Source of the DNA: Humibacter albus DSM 18994
GTDB taxonomy: Bacteria > Actinomycetota > Actinomycetes > Actinomycetales > Microbacteriaceae
DNA: 64,000 nt
Assembly: GCF_000421825.1 (NCBI RefSeq)
Contig: NZ_ATXT01000015.1
Location: 62,001 to 126,000 of the forward strand
Direction of reading: 5' to 3'
Positions 42,754 to 50,442 of this stretch are shown one piece after another (positions within the stretch are counted from its first letter, which is position 1; each line of letters opens with the position of its first letter). The notes beneath the pieces were generated by a model, which was given only the letters and a program-made list of their open reading frames with translations, made no database searches and was not told the DNA's origin. A program made the position numbers and the translations under genes.

Positions 42754-43350
42754 GTGAGCCCGCTGATCTCCGCCCTCGTCTCCGCGCTGATCATCGTGGT
42801 CATCGGACTCTTCCTGTCACTGCTGAGCGCTGTCGTGGTGAGTCGAGTGCGCAACGGTCCTGCGACGAGCTCCCAGGTCCCGACACGCGACGGCGTTCTG
42901 TTCGTCGTGTGCAGTCGGCGCTGGCAACGCGTCGTGCTGCGCAGCGTGGGCATCCCGCTGATCGTGATCGGATGCTTCCCTCTCCTCGTCGCCGTGACGA
43001 ACAGCGGTGGAGACACTGAAGTGGGCGCGGCGATCACCGCGGCCGTGCTGCTGATCCTCGGCGGCGGGCTGGTCTGGCAGGCCCACACCATGGTGCGCAC
43101 GCGACTCGAGGTCACCCTCGACAGCATCTGGGTGTTCCGGCCGCTGCACGCGCCGAGGGAAGTCGCGCTGAACGACATCGCCGAACTCGAACCGATCGGG
43201 TCGAACAACTCCGCGGGCATCGCGGTCAGGTCGACAGCGAAGCGGCTCTTCCTCGCCAGAAAGCTCATGTTCGGCTACGGCAGGCTGATCGACTACCTGC
43301 AGGCACGCAGGCCCGACCTCGCGATCCCTTCCGCGTCGCGCCCCCTGTAG
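42754..43350 (+). CDS. Small membrane protein of unknown function
   Basis: This is a 198-residue protein with an N-terminal helix (ALIIVVIGLFLSLLSAVVV), two further helices around residues 64-105, and a C-terminal soluble part. The latter (RTRLEVTLDSIWVFRP, then REVALNDIAELEPI) resembles a PH-like beta domain found in many bacterial membrane proteins. The GTG start lacks a ribosome site but has a promoter directly upstream. It is not recognised beyond this. Confidence 0.7.
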   Translation: MSPLISALVSALIIVVIGLFLSLLSAVVVSRVRNGPATSSQVPTRDGVLFVVCSRRWQRVVLRSVGIPLIVIGCFPLLVAVTNSGGDTEVGAAITAAVLLILGGGLVWQAHTMVRTRLEVTLDSIWVFRPLHAPREVALNDIAELEPIGSNNSAGIAVRSTAKRLFLARKLMFGYGRLIDYLQARRPDLAIPSASRPL

Positions 43351-43365
43351 GCGCACGAAGCGCTC

Positions 43366-43566
43366 AGCCGCAGGCTCACAGCTGCCAGCCCCGCGCCGCG
43401 GCTAACGGCGCACCGACAAACACCGCCTGAAAGCCGACCTCGCCACCGCGAGCCGCAGGCTCACAGCTGCCAGCCCCGCGCCGCGGCTAGCGGCGCGCCG
43501 ACGAACACCGCCTGAAAGCCGACCTGGCAACTGCGAGCCGCTGGCTCACAGTTGCCAGGTCGGCTT
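43366..43566. repeat. 85-bp tandem repeat ending inside the nagB 3' end
   Basis: AGCCGCAGGCTCACAGCTGCC starts near 43366 and again at 43451; a diverged third copy (AGCCGCTGGCTCACAGTTGCC) starts at 43536 and runs into the nagB stop and last codons. Units are about 90% identical by eye. The repeat appears to have arisen from the nagB terminator region. Confidence 0.93.
43516..43566 (-). terminator. Long hairpin overlapping the nagB stop codon
   Basis: AAGCCGACCTGGCAACTG (43516-43533) and CAGTTGCCAGGTCGGCTT (43549-43566) are exact reverse complements; after one mismatch an inner GAGCC/GGCTC stem extends the helix. The right arm encodes the last residues of NagB and the stop lies in the loop side. 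Termination of nagB, and possibly of the convergent 42754 gene, is likely. Confidence 0.8.
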
Positions 43567-44331
43567 GTTCTCATACGTATACGTGTAGTAGTCGGCCAGA
43601 CGCAGCTTGCTCGCGGCCGCCTCGTCGATGATCACCGTCGCATGCTCGTGGAACTGCAGGATGGAGGCTGGGCACATGCTCGTGACGGGTCCCTCGACGG
43701 CTGCGGCGACGGCATCCGCCTTGCCCTCGCCCTGAGCGACGAGCACCAACCGGCGGGCGTCCATGATGGTGCCGAGTCCCTGCGTCACACAGTGCGTCGG
43801 CACCTCGTCGGCGCTGTCGAAGAATCGCGCGTTGTCGGCGCGCGTCTTGCGCGCGAGCGTCTTGATGCGTGTGCGGGAGCGGAACGACGAGGTGGGCTCG
43901 TTGAACCCGATGTGGCCGTTCGCGCCGATGCCGAGGATCTGGATGTCGATGCCGCCGGCATCCGCGATCGCCTGGTCGTAGTCTCGGCACGCCACCTCGA
44001 TGTCGACGGCACGGCCGTCGGGTACGCGCACCAGCGTCGGATCCATGTGCAACGGCTCGACGACCTCGTGCCGGATCACCGAGGCGTAGCTCTGCGGGTG
44101 GTCCTCGGGAATGCCGACGTACTCGTCGAGCGCGAAGCCACGCACGTCGGTGAAGTCGAGAGCGCCGTCCGCCACGCGCCGGGCGAGACCGGCGTAGATC
44201 GCCAACGGAGACGACCCGGTCGCCAGACCGATCACGGCACGCGGCTTCGACTCCACGACACGCTGGATCAGGTCCGCAGCGAGCTCACCGACCTCGTCGG
44301 CGCTCTGCTTGATCACGACTTCCACGTACAT
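43546..44331 (-). CDS. nagB: Glucosamine-6-phosphate deaminase
   Basis: NagB converts glucosamine-6-P to fructose-6-P and ammonia. The 261-residue protein has VIGLATGSSPLAIYAGL, FALDEYVGIPEDHPQSY with the catalytic Asp, the histidine/proton-relay region GIGANGHIGFNEPTSSF, and VTQGLGTIMDAR. A GGAGG site sits just before ATG 44331. It is the last of three same-strand genes (GH3, ROK kinase, nagB). Confidence 0.97.
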   Translation of the reverse strand: MYVEVVIKQSADEVGELAADLIQRVVESKPRAVIGLATGSSPLAIYAGLARRVADGALDFTDVRGFALDEYVGIPEDHPQSYASVIRHEVVEPLHMDPTLVRVPDGRAVDIEVACRDYDQAIADAGGIDIQILGIGANGHIGFNEPTSSFRSRTRIKTLARKTRADNARFFDSADEVPTHCVTQGLGTIMDARRLVLVAQGEGKADAVAAAVEGPVTSMCPASILQFHEHATVIIDEAAASKLRLADYYTYTYENKPTWQL

Positions 44332-44367
44332 GCCTCCTCGGCCTCGGTCTTCTTCATTCTGTCGGAG

Positions 44368-45357
44368 TCAGCGCGGGGCATCTACCGGGGCGCCGACGCT
44401 CGCTCGCGTCGCGTCATCGCCGACCGGCGCGGCACGAACCTGCCTGCCCTCCGTGGCATCCGGGATGCCGACGAGCGCGGCACCGACGGCCGCTGCGGCC
44501 AGCTCGGGCGGGAGCATCCGCACCCGTGACGGCAGCGACAGCGACGCCAGGAACGCCGACTCGTCTCCCCAGTCCTCCAGCACCTCCGTCACAGATCTCC
44601 GCAGCCGGTCACCGAGGTGGCTCAGCCCGCCGGCGAGCACGACGGTCTCGACGTCGACGGTCAACGCCAACACTCGAATCCCGGATGCCACGGCCTGCGC
44701 GACCGTGCGACGCACCGTACGCGCCCGCTCGTCGCCGGCATCCGCCGCGTCGAACAGCTCGACGGCCGGGTGCTCCGCGTGCGACGGCCAGAGCCTCGCC
44801 ACCGCGGAGCCGGACGCCAGCGTCTCGATGCACCCGCGCTGCCCGCAGCCGCAGATCGCGCCGCCCGGCTCGATCGGGATGTGCCCCACCTCGCCCGCGC
44901 CGCCACCGGGACCGCGCCACAGCCGGCCGTCCAGCACGATGCCGGCGGCCACGCCCGTCCCGAGGTTGAGCAGCGCGGCACTGCCGGTGAGCGAGAGCAG
45001 GTGGTAGGCGCCGAGCGAGGCGGCCTTGACGTCGTTCTCGACGTGCACCGGAACTCCGACGCGCGCACTCAGCTCGTCGGCGAGCGCCAGGTCGGTCACG
45101 TCCAGGTTGACCGCGTGCCGCACGCGGCCGCGCTCGGCGTCCACCATGCCCGGAATGCCTGCACCGATCGATGCCACGACGGAGGCCACGCTCCCGCCGG
45201 TGCTCGCCACCACGTCGTGCACGGCACGCTCGGCCGACGCCACGACTGCGCGCGGCCCCTTCCCGGTGGGCACGCGCACGCGCGAGGCGATCGTGAGGTC
45301 ATCGCGCAGCAGCACGGCGTCGATCTTGGTGCCGCCGATATCGAGCCCGATCCTCAT
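44368..45357 (-). CDS. ROK-family kinase (probable N-acetylglucosamine or glucose kinase)
   Basis: The 329-residue ROK kinase has RIGLDIGGTKIDAVLL, a VLLNLGTGVAAGIVLDG-like glycine loop, the zinc motif ICGCGQRGCIETLASG, and the ATP motif TVVLAGGLSHLGD. No helix-turn-helix is present. Overlap with the GH3 gene (ATGA) and nagB 36 bases downstream place it in an operon where GlcNAc released by the hexosaminidase would be phosphorylated before NagA and NagB act. Confidence 0.88.
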   Translation of the reverse strand: MRIGLDIGGTKIDAVLLRDDLTIASRVRVPTGKGPRAVVASAERAVHDVVASTGGSVASVVASIGAGIPGMVDAERGRVRHAVNLDVTDLALADELSARVGVPVHVENDVKAASLGAYHLLSLTGSAALLNLGTGVAAGIVLDGRLWRGPGGGAGEVGHIPIEPGGAICGCGQRGCIETLASGSAVARLWPSHAEHPAVELFDAADAGDERARTVRRTVAQAVASGIRVLALTVDVETVVLAGGLSHLGDRLRRSVTEVLEDWGDESAFLASLSLPSRVRMLPPELAAAAVGAALVGIPDATEGRQVRAAPVGDDATRASVGAPVDAPR

Positions 45358-47024
45358 TGCTTCCGCTCCGGCTCCGACCGTGGTTCCAGCAACCCCATCA
45401 GCGCGCGGCCGACCGCACGGGAGGCGCCGAAGGTCGCCACGTCCGCGTAGGCCCGATCATCCGACGGCCAGCCCATGTCGACGGCAAGCGCGACGCCGCG
45501 GCGGCGCAGCGTGTCCACGGTCTCGCGCGCGAACGGATACCGGTGCATCGCCTTGCCGATCACGACGACCGGAGCTTCGGCGGGCAGAGCAGTCACGAGC
45601 GCATCGATGCGTGCTGCGAGTCGTCCGCCTTGCGCCTCGTTTTCCGATACCACGAACTGCGGATGTCTCGCCCACGCCCGCGATTCGGCCGACTCCGGGT
45701 GCGCCGCGGCCTGCGCGAACGGCCCCCACGGCGCGACGCCGACGGCGACGTTCGCCTCGGTGACGATCCGCACGATGGCGAAGCGGGCGGCACCGGCCCC
45801 GCGATCGGCAGCGGACTGCGCGGCCGTGAACGCCTCGAGCGCCGCACGGTTCACGTCGAAGGCGCTCCGGACGCGCTCGAGCGGGATGACGGCATCCGGT
45901 TGCGTCCCGCGTTCGGCTGGCGCGGGCTCGGCGGACGCCGCTTCGGAAGGCGTGGGCTCGGCGAACGCGGTTTCCACAGGTGTGGGTTCCGCGCCTGCGG
46001 CACCGGGCTCCGGGATGCTCGTGCGGAGGTCGACGAGACGGCGAGCGAGCGCCCTCACCCGGCCCGCGGCATCCCGCACACGTTCCTCCGACAGGCGGCC
46101 GGCATCGATCGCCTGCTCGACGGCGGCGATGATCTCGCCGATCAGCTCGTCCGTCGTCTCGGTGCCGATGCAGAGCAGGTCGCAGCCGGCGGCCAGGGCG
46201 CGCACCGCCGCCTCCGGGATGCCCGTCGCGCCGCTCGCGCCCTTCATGTCCAGGGCGTCGGAGACGATGACACCGTCGAAGCCGAGCTCCTCGCGAAGCA
46301 GCCCCTGCAGGATGCGGGAGGAGAACGTCGCGGGATTGTGCGCATCCACCTGTGGCAGCACGATGTGCGACGTCATGATGCTCAGCGTCCCCGCGGCGAT
46401 CGCAGCGCGGAAGGGCACGAGCTCGCGCTCGCGCAACTCGGCAAGCGACCTGTCGATCACGGGCAGTGCCAGGTGCGAGTCGAGCGCGGTGTCGCCGTGG
46501 CCCGGAAAGTGCTTCGCGCAGGCGGCGACTCCTGCCGACTGGATGCCGGCGGTCCAGGCCGCAGAATGCCTCGCCACGAGCGCAGCATCGGCCCCGAAGC
46601 TGCGCACGCCGATCACCGGATTGTCGGGGTTCGAGTTCACATCGGCATCGGGTGCGAAGTCGAGCGTGCACGAGACGCGGCGCAACGCCGCGCCGACGTC
46701 ACGGCCGATCTCCCGCGTGAGCCGTTCGTCGTCGAGGCGGCCGAGCACAGCATTGCCCGGATACGGCGAGCCGTCGGCGTAGTTCAGCCGCGTCACGTCG
46801 CCGCCCTCCTCGTCGATGGCGATGATCGCGAGCGGTGCCGTCGCGAGGATGTCGTCGTTCAGTCGGCGCAATTGCTCGGCCGAAGCGATGTTCGGCCCGA
46901 AAACGCAGACGCCTCCGAGGCCGTCGGCCAGGCGAGCGCGCAGATGACCGGGGAGCTCGGTGCCGACGAAGCCCGGCAGAAGCGTGGCGGCGATGGCGCG
47001 GCGGCGCGCGTCGAAAGCGGTCAT
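45354..47024 (-). CDS. GH3-family beta-N-acetylhexosaminidase (NagZ-like)
   Basis: The 556-residue GH3 enzyme shows the NagZ hallmarks IAIDEEGGDVTRL, the KHFPGHGDTALDSHLALP loop with catalytic Asp/His dyad, and the nucleophile region DGVIVSDALDMKGASG. A C-terminal extension (about 380-550) follows an EPTP-rich repeat linker and resembles the second GH3 domain. No signal peptide is seen, so it probably acts in the cytoplasm on imported muropeptides or chito-oligosaccharides. It is first in the operon, divergent from a ROK repressor. Confidence 0.92.
   Translation of the reverse strand: MTAFDARRRAIAATLLPGFVGTELPGHLRARLADGLGGVCVFGPNIASAEQLRRLNDDILATAPLAIIAIDEEGGDVTRLNYADGSPYPGNAVLGRLDDERLTREIGRDVGAALRRVSCTLDFAPDADVNSNPDNPVIGVRSFGADAALVARHSAAWTAGIQSAGVAACAKHFPGHGDTALDSHLALPVIDRSLAELRERELVPFRAAIAAGTLSIMTSHIVLPQVDAHNPATFSSRILQGLLREELGFDGVIVSDALDMKGASGATGIPEAAVRALAAGCDLLCIGTETTDELIGEIIAAVEQAIDAGRLSEERVRDAAGRVRALARRLVDLRTSIPEPGAAGAEPTPVETAFAEPTPSEAASAEPAPAERGTQPDAVIPLERVRSAFDVNRAALEAFTAAQSAADRGAGAARFAIVRIVTEANVAVGVAPWGPFAQAAAHPESAESRAWARHPQFVVSENEAQGGRLAARIDALVTALPAEAPVVVIGKAMHRYPFARETVDTLRRRGVALAVDMGWPSDDRAYADVATFGASRAVGRALMGLLEPRSEPERKQ
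45903..45992 (-). repeat. Three 30-bp units in the GH3 linker
   Basis: On the minus strand, ten-residue units beginning AEPTPVETAF, AEPTPSEAAS and AEPAPAERGT follow each other. They separate the catalytic domain from the C-terminal domain. Confidence 0.88.
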
Positions 47025-47025
47025 G

Positions 47026-47143
47026 GTTTGTTAGTCAAGCTTACGAACGCGGTGAATGCAAGCCGAAATACGGCGTCGCATCCTTGACAATCGGGCCTTC
47101 GGTCGGGTTCACTTGCAAGCCTTGAGTCAGGACCACTAACAAA
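47026..47143. promoter_or_regulatory. Paired inverted operators between GH3 operon and ROK repressor
   Basis: GTTTGTTAGT (47026-47035, abutting the GH3 start) and ACTAACAAAC (47134-47143, 48 bases before the repressor start) are exact reverse complements. A TTGACA at 47092-47097 may be a -35. The adjacent ROK regulator is the likely ligand of both sites, possibly by looping. Apart from these, the 167-base gap shows nothing else. Confidence 0.65.
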
Positions 47144-47191
47144 CTGTCGTACGAGTGCCGTCGACGGCCGGCGAGGGGAAGGGAACGTAAC

Positions 47192-48304
47192 GTGACGCTG
47201 CTGCGCGTGACATCCAAGGCGCTCCCCGAGCACAACCGTCGGCACAACCGCGCCCTGTTGCTCCAGACGCTCCTGCACGACGGCGCCATGAGCCGCGCCG
47301 ACCTCGCCCGCGAGTCCGGCCTCACCCGCGTCACGGTCTCCGACCTGGTGAACGAGCTCTCGTCGGAAGGACTCATCGACGAGCTCGGACCGCGCGAGGG
47401 CGCCCACGTCGGCAAGCCTGCGCAGCTGATCGGGCTGAACGTGAACGCGTACCACGTCGTGAGCCTGGATCTGTCGGGCGACGAACGCTTCGTCGGTGCC
47501 CTCGTCGCCATCGACGGCACCGTGGTGCACCGCCTCGATGCGCCCGTGCACGGCGCCACCGGCGACGACGCCCTGAGCACGGCGCTCGGCCTCGCGCGGG
47601 ATCTCGTGAAGCGGTCGACGGTGCGCGTGCTCGGCATCGGGATCGGAACCCCCGGGGTCGTCGACGGGGAGGGCATCGTGATCTCCGCCCCGAACCTCGA
47701 CTGGGCGGGCATCGATCTGCCGCAGACGTTCGGCGCCGAGTTCGATCTGCCGGTGCACGTCGGCAACGACGCGAACGCGGCGGCGCTCGCCCTGCACTCC
47801 TACCACGACGCGGGCCCCGATTTCATGGTCATCGAGATCGAGCACGGCGCTGGCGCCGGTCTCATCATCGGGAACGCGCTCGTCACCGGCGGCGCCTTCA
47901 CCGCCGGCGAGATCGGGCACCTGGTCGTCGATCCCGACGGCGAGCCGTGCGTCTGCGGGCGTCGCGGATGCCTCGAGCAGGTCGTCGCCGTCCCGCACCT
48001 CCGCGAGCGCCTTCGCCGAGCGGGCGCACAGCGGCGCGCGAGCGTGCTGGCCGACGCGGGCCGCGCGCTCGGTTACGCCGTCGCCCCCGTTGTCGCCGCC
48101 CTCGGGCTCGAAGCCGTCGTGCTCTGCGGTCCCGCCGACCTCGTCGAGGGCCCGTTCTTGGATTCGGCAGCCGCCACAGTGCGCTCGCTGACGCTCGCCG
48201 GCACCGGCGAGGGGCTCACCATGTCGGCGGCCGGCGATGACCACGACCTGGTGCTGCGCGGCAGCGCCGTGTTCGTGCTCTCCGCCGAGCTGGGAGTGTC
48301 GTGA
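47192..48304 (+). CDS. ROK-family transcriptional repressor (NagC-like)
   Basis: The 370-residue regulator has an N-terminal winged helix (HNRALLLQTLLHDGAMSRADLARESGL, then RVTVSDLVNELSSEGLI) and a ROK sugar-binding domain with GIGTPGVVDGEG, the zinc motif CVCGRRGCLEQVV, and HVGNDANAAALA. The GTG start has GGGAAGGGA upstream. Its position opposite the GH3/ROK/nagB operon suggests that it represses these genes until GlcNAc or GlcNAc-6-P is present. Confidence 0.9.
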   Translation: MTLLRVTSKALPEHNRRHNRALLLQTLLHDGAMSRADLARESGLTRVTVSDLVNELSSEGLIDELGPREGAHVGKPAQLIGLNVNAYHVVSLDLSGDERFVGALVAIDGTVVHRLDAPVHGATGDDALSTALGLARDLVKRSTVRVLGIGIGTPGVVDGEGIVISAPNLDWAGIDLPQTFGAEFDLPVHVGNDANAAALALHSYHDAGPDFMVIEIEHGAGAGLIIGNALVTGGAFTAGEIGHLVVDPDGEPCVCGRRGCLEQVVAVPHLRERLRRAGAQRRASVLADAGRALGYAVAPVVAALGLEAVVLCGPADLVEGPFLDSAAATVRSLTLAGTGEGLTMSAAGDDHDLVLRGSAVFVLSAELGVS

Positions 48305-48346
48305 CGAGCCCGCCCTCGTCGTGACCGCCGCCGTGCGGGGAATCGA

Positions 48347-48388
48347 CGCGACACGCCGTCGTAGCAGGCGGCTGGCCGGCGTGTCGCG
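48347..48388 (+). terminator. Hairpin terminator after the ROK repressor
   Basis: CGCGACACGCCG (48347-48358) pairs exactly with CGGCGTGTCGCG (48377-48388) over an 18-base loop. No U-tract follows. It lies 43 bases after the stop. The other 250 bases to the next gene show no recognisable feature. Confidence 0.6.
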
Positions 48389-48638
48389 CCGATCCTCCGC
48401 ACGGCGGTACGTCGTGGGCGCCTGGCCCACTGCACGGCGGCTCGTTCGTCCCCGCGTCGTCCCCAGGGCGGCGATCCTCACAGTCGCCCGGCCCTTCGAC
48501 GTTCCGTCCGCTCCACGGGCGCGTTCGGAGAGCGACGGTGCGGATGCCTACAACGGCACCCCCGACATCCCCGGCATGGAGTGTGCTCGGCATCCATCGC
48601 GCGTGACCGCCGGCACGACGCGGGGTAGGTTGCATGCC

Positions 48639-49409
48639 GTGAGCGACAGCATCCTCTTCGAGGTCTCCGACGGCCTCGCACACATCACCCTGAACCGGCC
48701 GGAACGGCTGAACGCGATCGACGGCGACGCCGCGCACCGCTGGCGGGACGTGGCCCGCGAGGTCGCCGAGCGCGACGACGTGCGCGCAGTGCTCTTCGAC
48801 GCGGCGGGCGGTGCGTTCTGCGCCGGCGGCGACGTGGCGGCGATGGCGGCGCTGGGCGGCACCGGCGCGATCGTGACGGAGCTGGCCGACGTCATCCACG
48901 AGGGCCACCGACTCTTCGTCGAGACTCCCAAGCCCATGATCGCCGCCGTGCAGGGCGCGACCGCCGGCGGCGGCGTCGGCTTCATGCTCGTCGCCGACTA
49001 CGTGGTCGCCGGTGAGGCGGCGTTCTTCGTCTCCAAGTACGCAGACATCGGCCTCACGCTGGACTGCGGCGTGAGCACCCTGCTGCCGGCCGCCGTCGGA
49101 CAACGACGTGCACTGCAACTGACACTCACCGACCGGGTGCTCACCGCCGCCGAGGCGCTCGAGTGGGGGCTCGTCGCCGAGGTGGTGCCCGACGACGCGC
49201 TCGGCGACCGCGCCGAGGCGGTCGCCCGGCACTGGCTCGACGGCGCGACAGGCGCGTACGGCCAGGCGAAGCGTCTGCTGCGCAGCGGCGCCGCGACGTT
49301 CGCAGAACGCCTCGACGACGAGGCACGCACCATCGGCGCCGCGTTCGAGACCCCCGAGGCACGCACCCGGGTCGCGGCATTCGCCGCGTCCCGCGCCCGT
49401 CACGCGTGA
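48639..49409 (+). CDS. Enoyl-CoA hydratase/isomerase family protein
   Basis: The 256-residue crotonase-fold protein begins ILFEVSDGLAHITLNRPERLNAID. It contains the oxyanion motifs GGAFCAGGDVAAMA and QGATAGGGVGFMLVADYVVA, and DCGVSTLLPAAVG where hydratases usually have a catalytic Glu. In this position there is no obvious Glu, so isomerase or another crotonase activity is possible. The GTG at 48639 is chosen because the homologous part starts there. Probably monocistronic. Confidence 0.88.
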   Translation: MSDSILFEVSDGLAHITLNRPERLNAIDGDAAHRWRDVAREVAERDDVRAVLFDAAGGAFCAGGDVAAMAALGGTGAIVTELADVIHEGHRLFVETPKPMIAAVQGATAGGGVGFMLVADYVVAGEAAFFVSKYADIGLTLDCGVSTLLPAAVGQRRALQLTLTDRVLTAAEALEWGLVAEVVPDDALGDRAEAVARHWLDGATGAYGQAKRLLRSGAATFAERLDDEARTIGAAFETPEARTRVAAFAASRARHA

Positions 49410-49453
49410 CCCGCCTCCCGTGCCCGCACCGCACCCGCACCCACCCACACCCG

Positions 49454-49520
49454 TGAAACATGCCATTCCGCACGAGACAGCCCTCGGTGAGGCATGTCTC
49501 GGCCGTCACGGCATGTCTCA
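49454..49520. repeat. 67-bp palindromic element, copy C (diverged)
   Basis: Outer arms TGAAACATGCC and GGCATGTCTCA and inner arms CGAGACA and TGTCTCG share one symmetry axis. The second GAGACA begins 20 bases from the left end, as in copies at 55011 and 55920. C-rich simple sequence precedes it. It is located between the enoyl-CoA hydratase and SDR genes. Confidence 0.85.
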
Positions 49521-49553
49521 CCGCGAAGAGCCGCCTGAACTGAGGAGAACACG

Positions 49554-50381
49554 ATGACGAACACGCTGAAGGGCCGCACCATCCTGATGTCTGGCGGGAG
49601 CCGCGGCATCGGACTCGCCATCGCGGTGCGGGCCGCACGCGACGGCGCGAACGTGGCACTGCTCGCGAAGACAGACACCCCCGACCCGCGGTTGCCCGGC
49701 ACGATCCACACCGCGGCCGAGGCGATCCGAGCCGCCGGCGGCCACGCACTCCCGGTCGTGGGCGACGTGCGCAACGACGACGACATCGCGCGGGCCGTGG
49801 CATCCACGCTCGAGGAGTTCGGCGGGATCGACATCGTCGTGAACAACGCCAGCGTGATCAACCTCTCGCGCACGCTCGACCTCGAGCCGAAGCGCTACGA
49901 CCTCATGCAGGACGTCAACGTGCGCGGCACCTTCATGCTCTCGCGCGCCGCCGTGCCGCACCTGCGCGAAGGCGTCAACCCGCACATCCTCTCGCTCAGC
50001 CCGCCGATCAACCTGGATCCGAGATGGCTCGGCGCCCACACCGGCTACACGCTGGCGAAGTACGGCATGAGCATGGTCACGCTCGGGCTCGCCGCGGAGT
50101 TCGCGCGTGACGGCATCGCCGCGAACACGCTCTGGCCGCGCACCACGATCAAGACGGCGGCGGTGGGCAACATCCTCGGCGGCGAGGCGCTGCTGGCCAA
50201 GAGCCGCACGCCGGAGATCTACGCGGATGCCGCCTACCAGGTCCTCATAGCACCGTCACGCGAGCTGACCGGGCGCTCCCTCATCGTCGAGGACGTTCTC
50301 GCCGACGCGGGCGTCACCGACCTCGCGAAGTACTCCCCTGGCGTGGACGAGGCCGACCTGTTCCCCGACATCTTCCTGTAG
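49554..50381 (+). CDS. SDR-family oxidoreductase (HSDL2-like)
   Basis: The 275-residue short-chain dehydrogenase has the cofactor motif ILMSGGSRGIGLAIA, NNASVINLS, and the active-site Tyr-x3-Lys in YTLAKYGMS, with Ser upstream in ILSLSPP. GAGGAG lies about nine bases before the ATG. The ALLAKTDTPDPRLPGTIHTAAE stretch is typical of the hydroxysteroid-dehydrogenase-like 2 group, whose substrates are probably fatty or CoA-linked. A crotonase gene nearby supports an acyl-chain role, but this is weak. Confidence 0.9.
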   Translation: MTNTLKGRTILMSGGSRGIGLAIAVRAARDGANVALLAKTDTPDPRLPGTIHTAAEAIRAAGGHALPVVGDVRNDDDIARAVASTLEEFGGIDIVVNNASVINLSRTLDLEPKRYDLMQDVNVRGTFMLSRAAVPHLREGVNPHILSLSPPINLDPRWLGAHTGYTLAKYGMSMVTLGLAAEFARDGIAANTLWPRTTIKTAAVGNILGGEALLAKSRTPEIYADAAYQVLIAPSRELTGRSLIVEDVLADAGVTDLAKYSPGVDEADLFPDIFL

Positions 50382-50442
50382 CGGCGCGGGCTCCTGAAGA
50401 CACGACGGCTCGGCGAGGTGCGGGGGCGGACTGGGCGCCGCG

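Noticed and set aside
44368-45357. ROK gene considered as a second NagC-type repressor
   Set aside because: No winged-helix domain precedes the ROK core, and kinase motifs are intact, so it is called a kinase.
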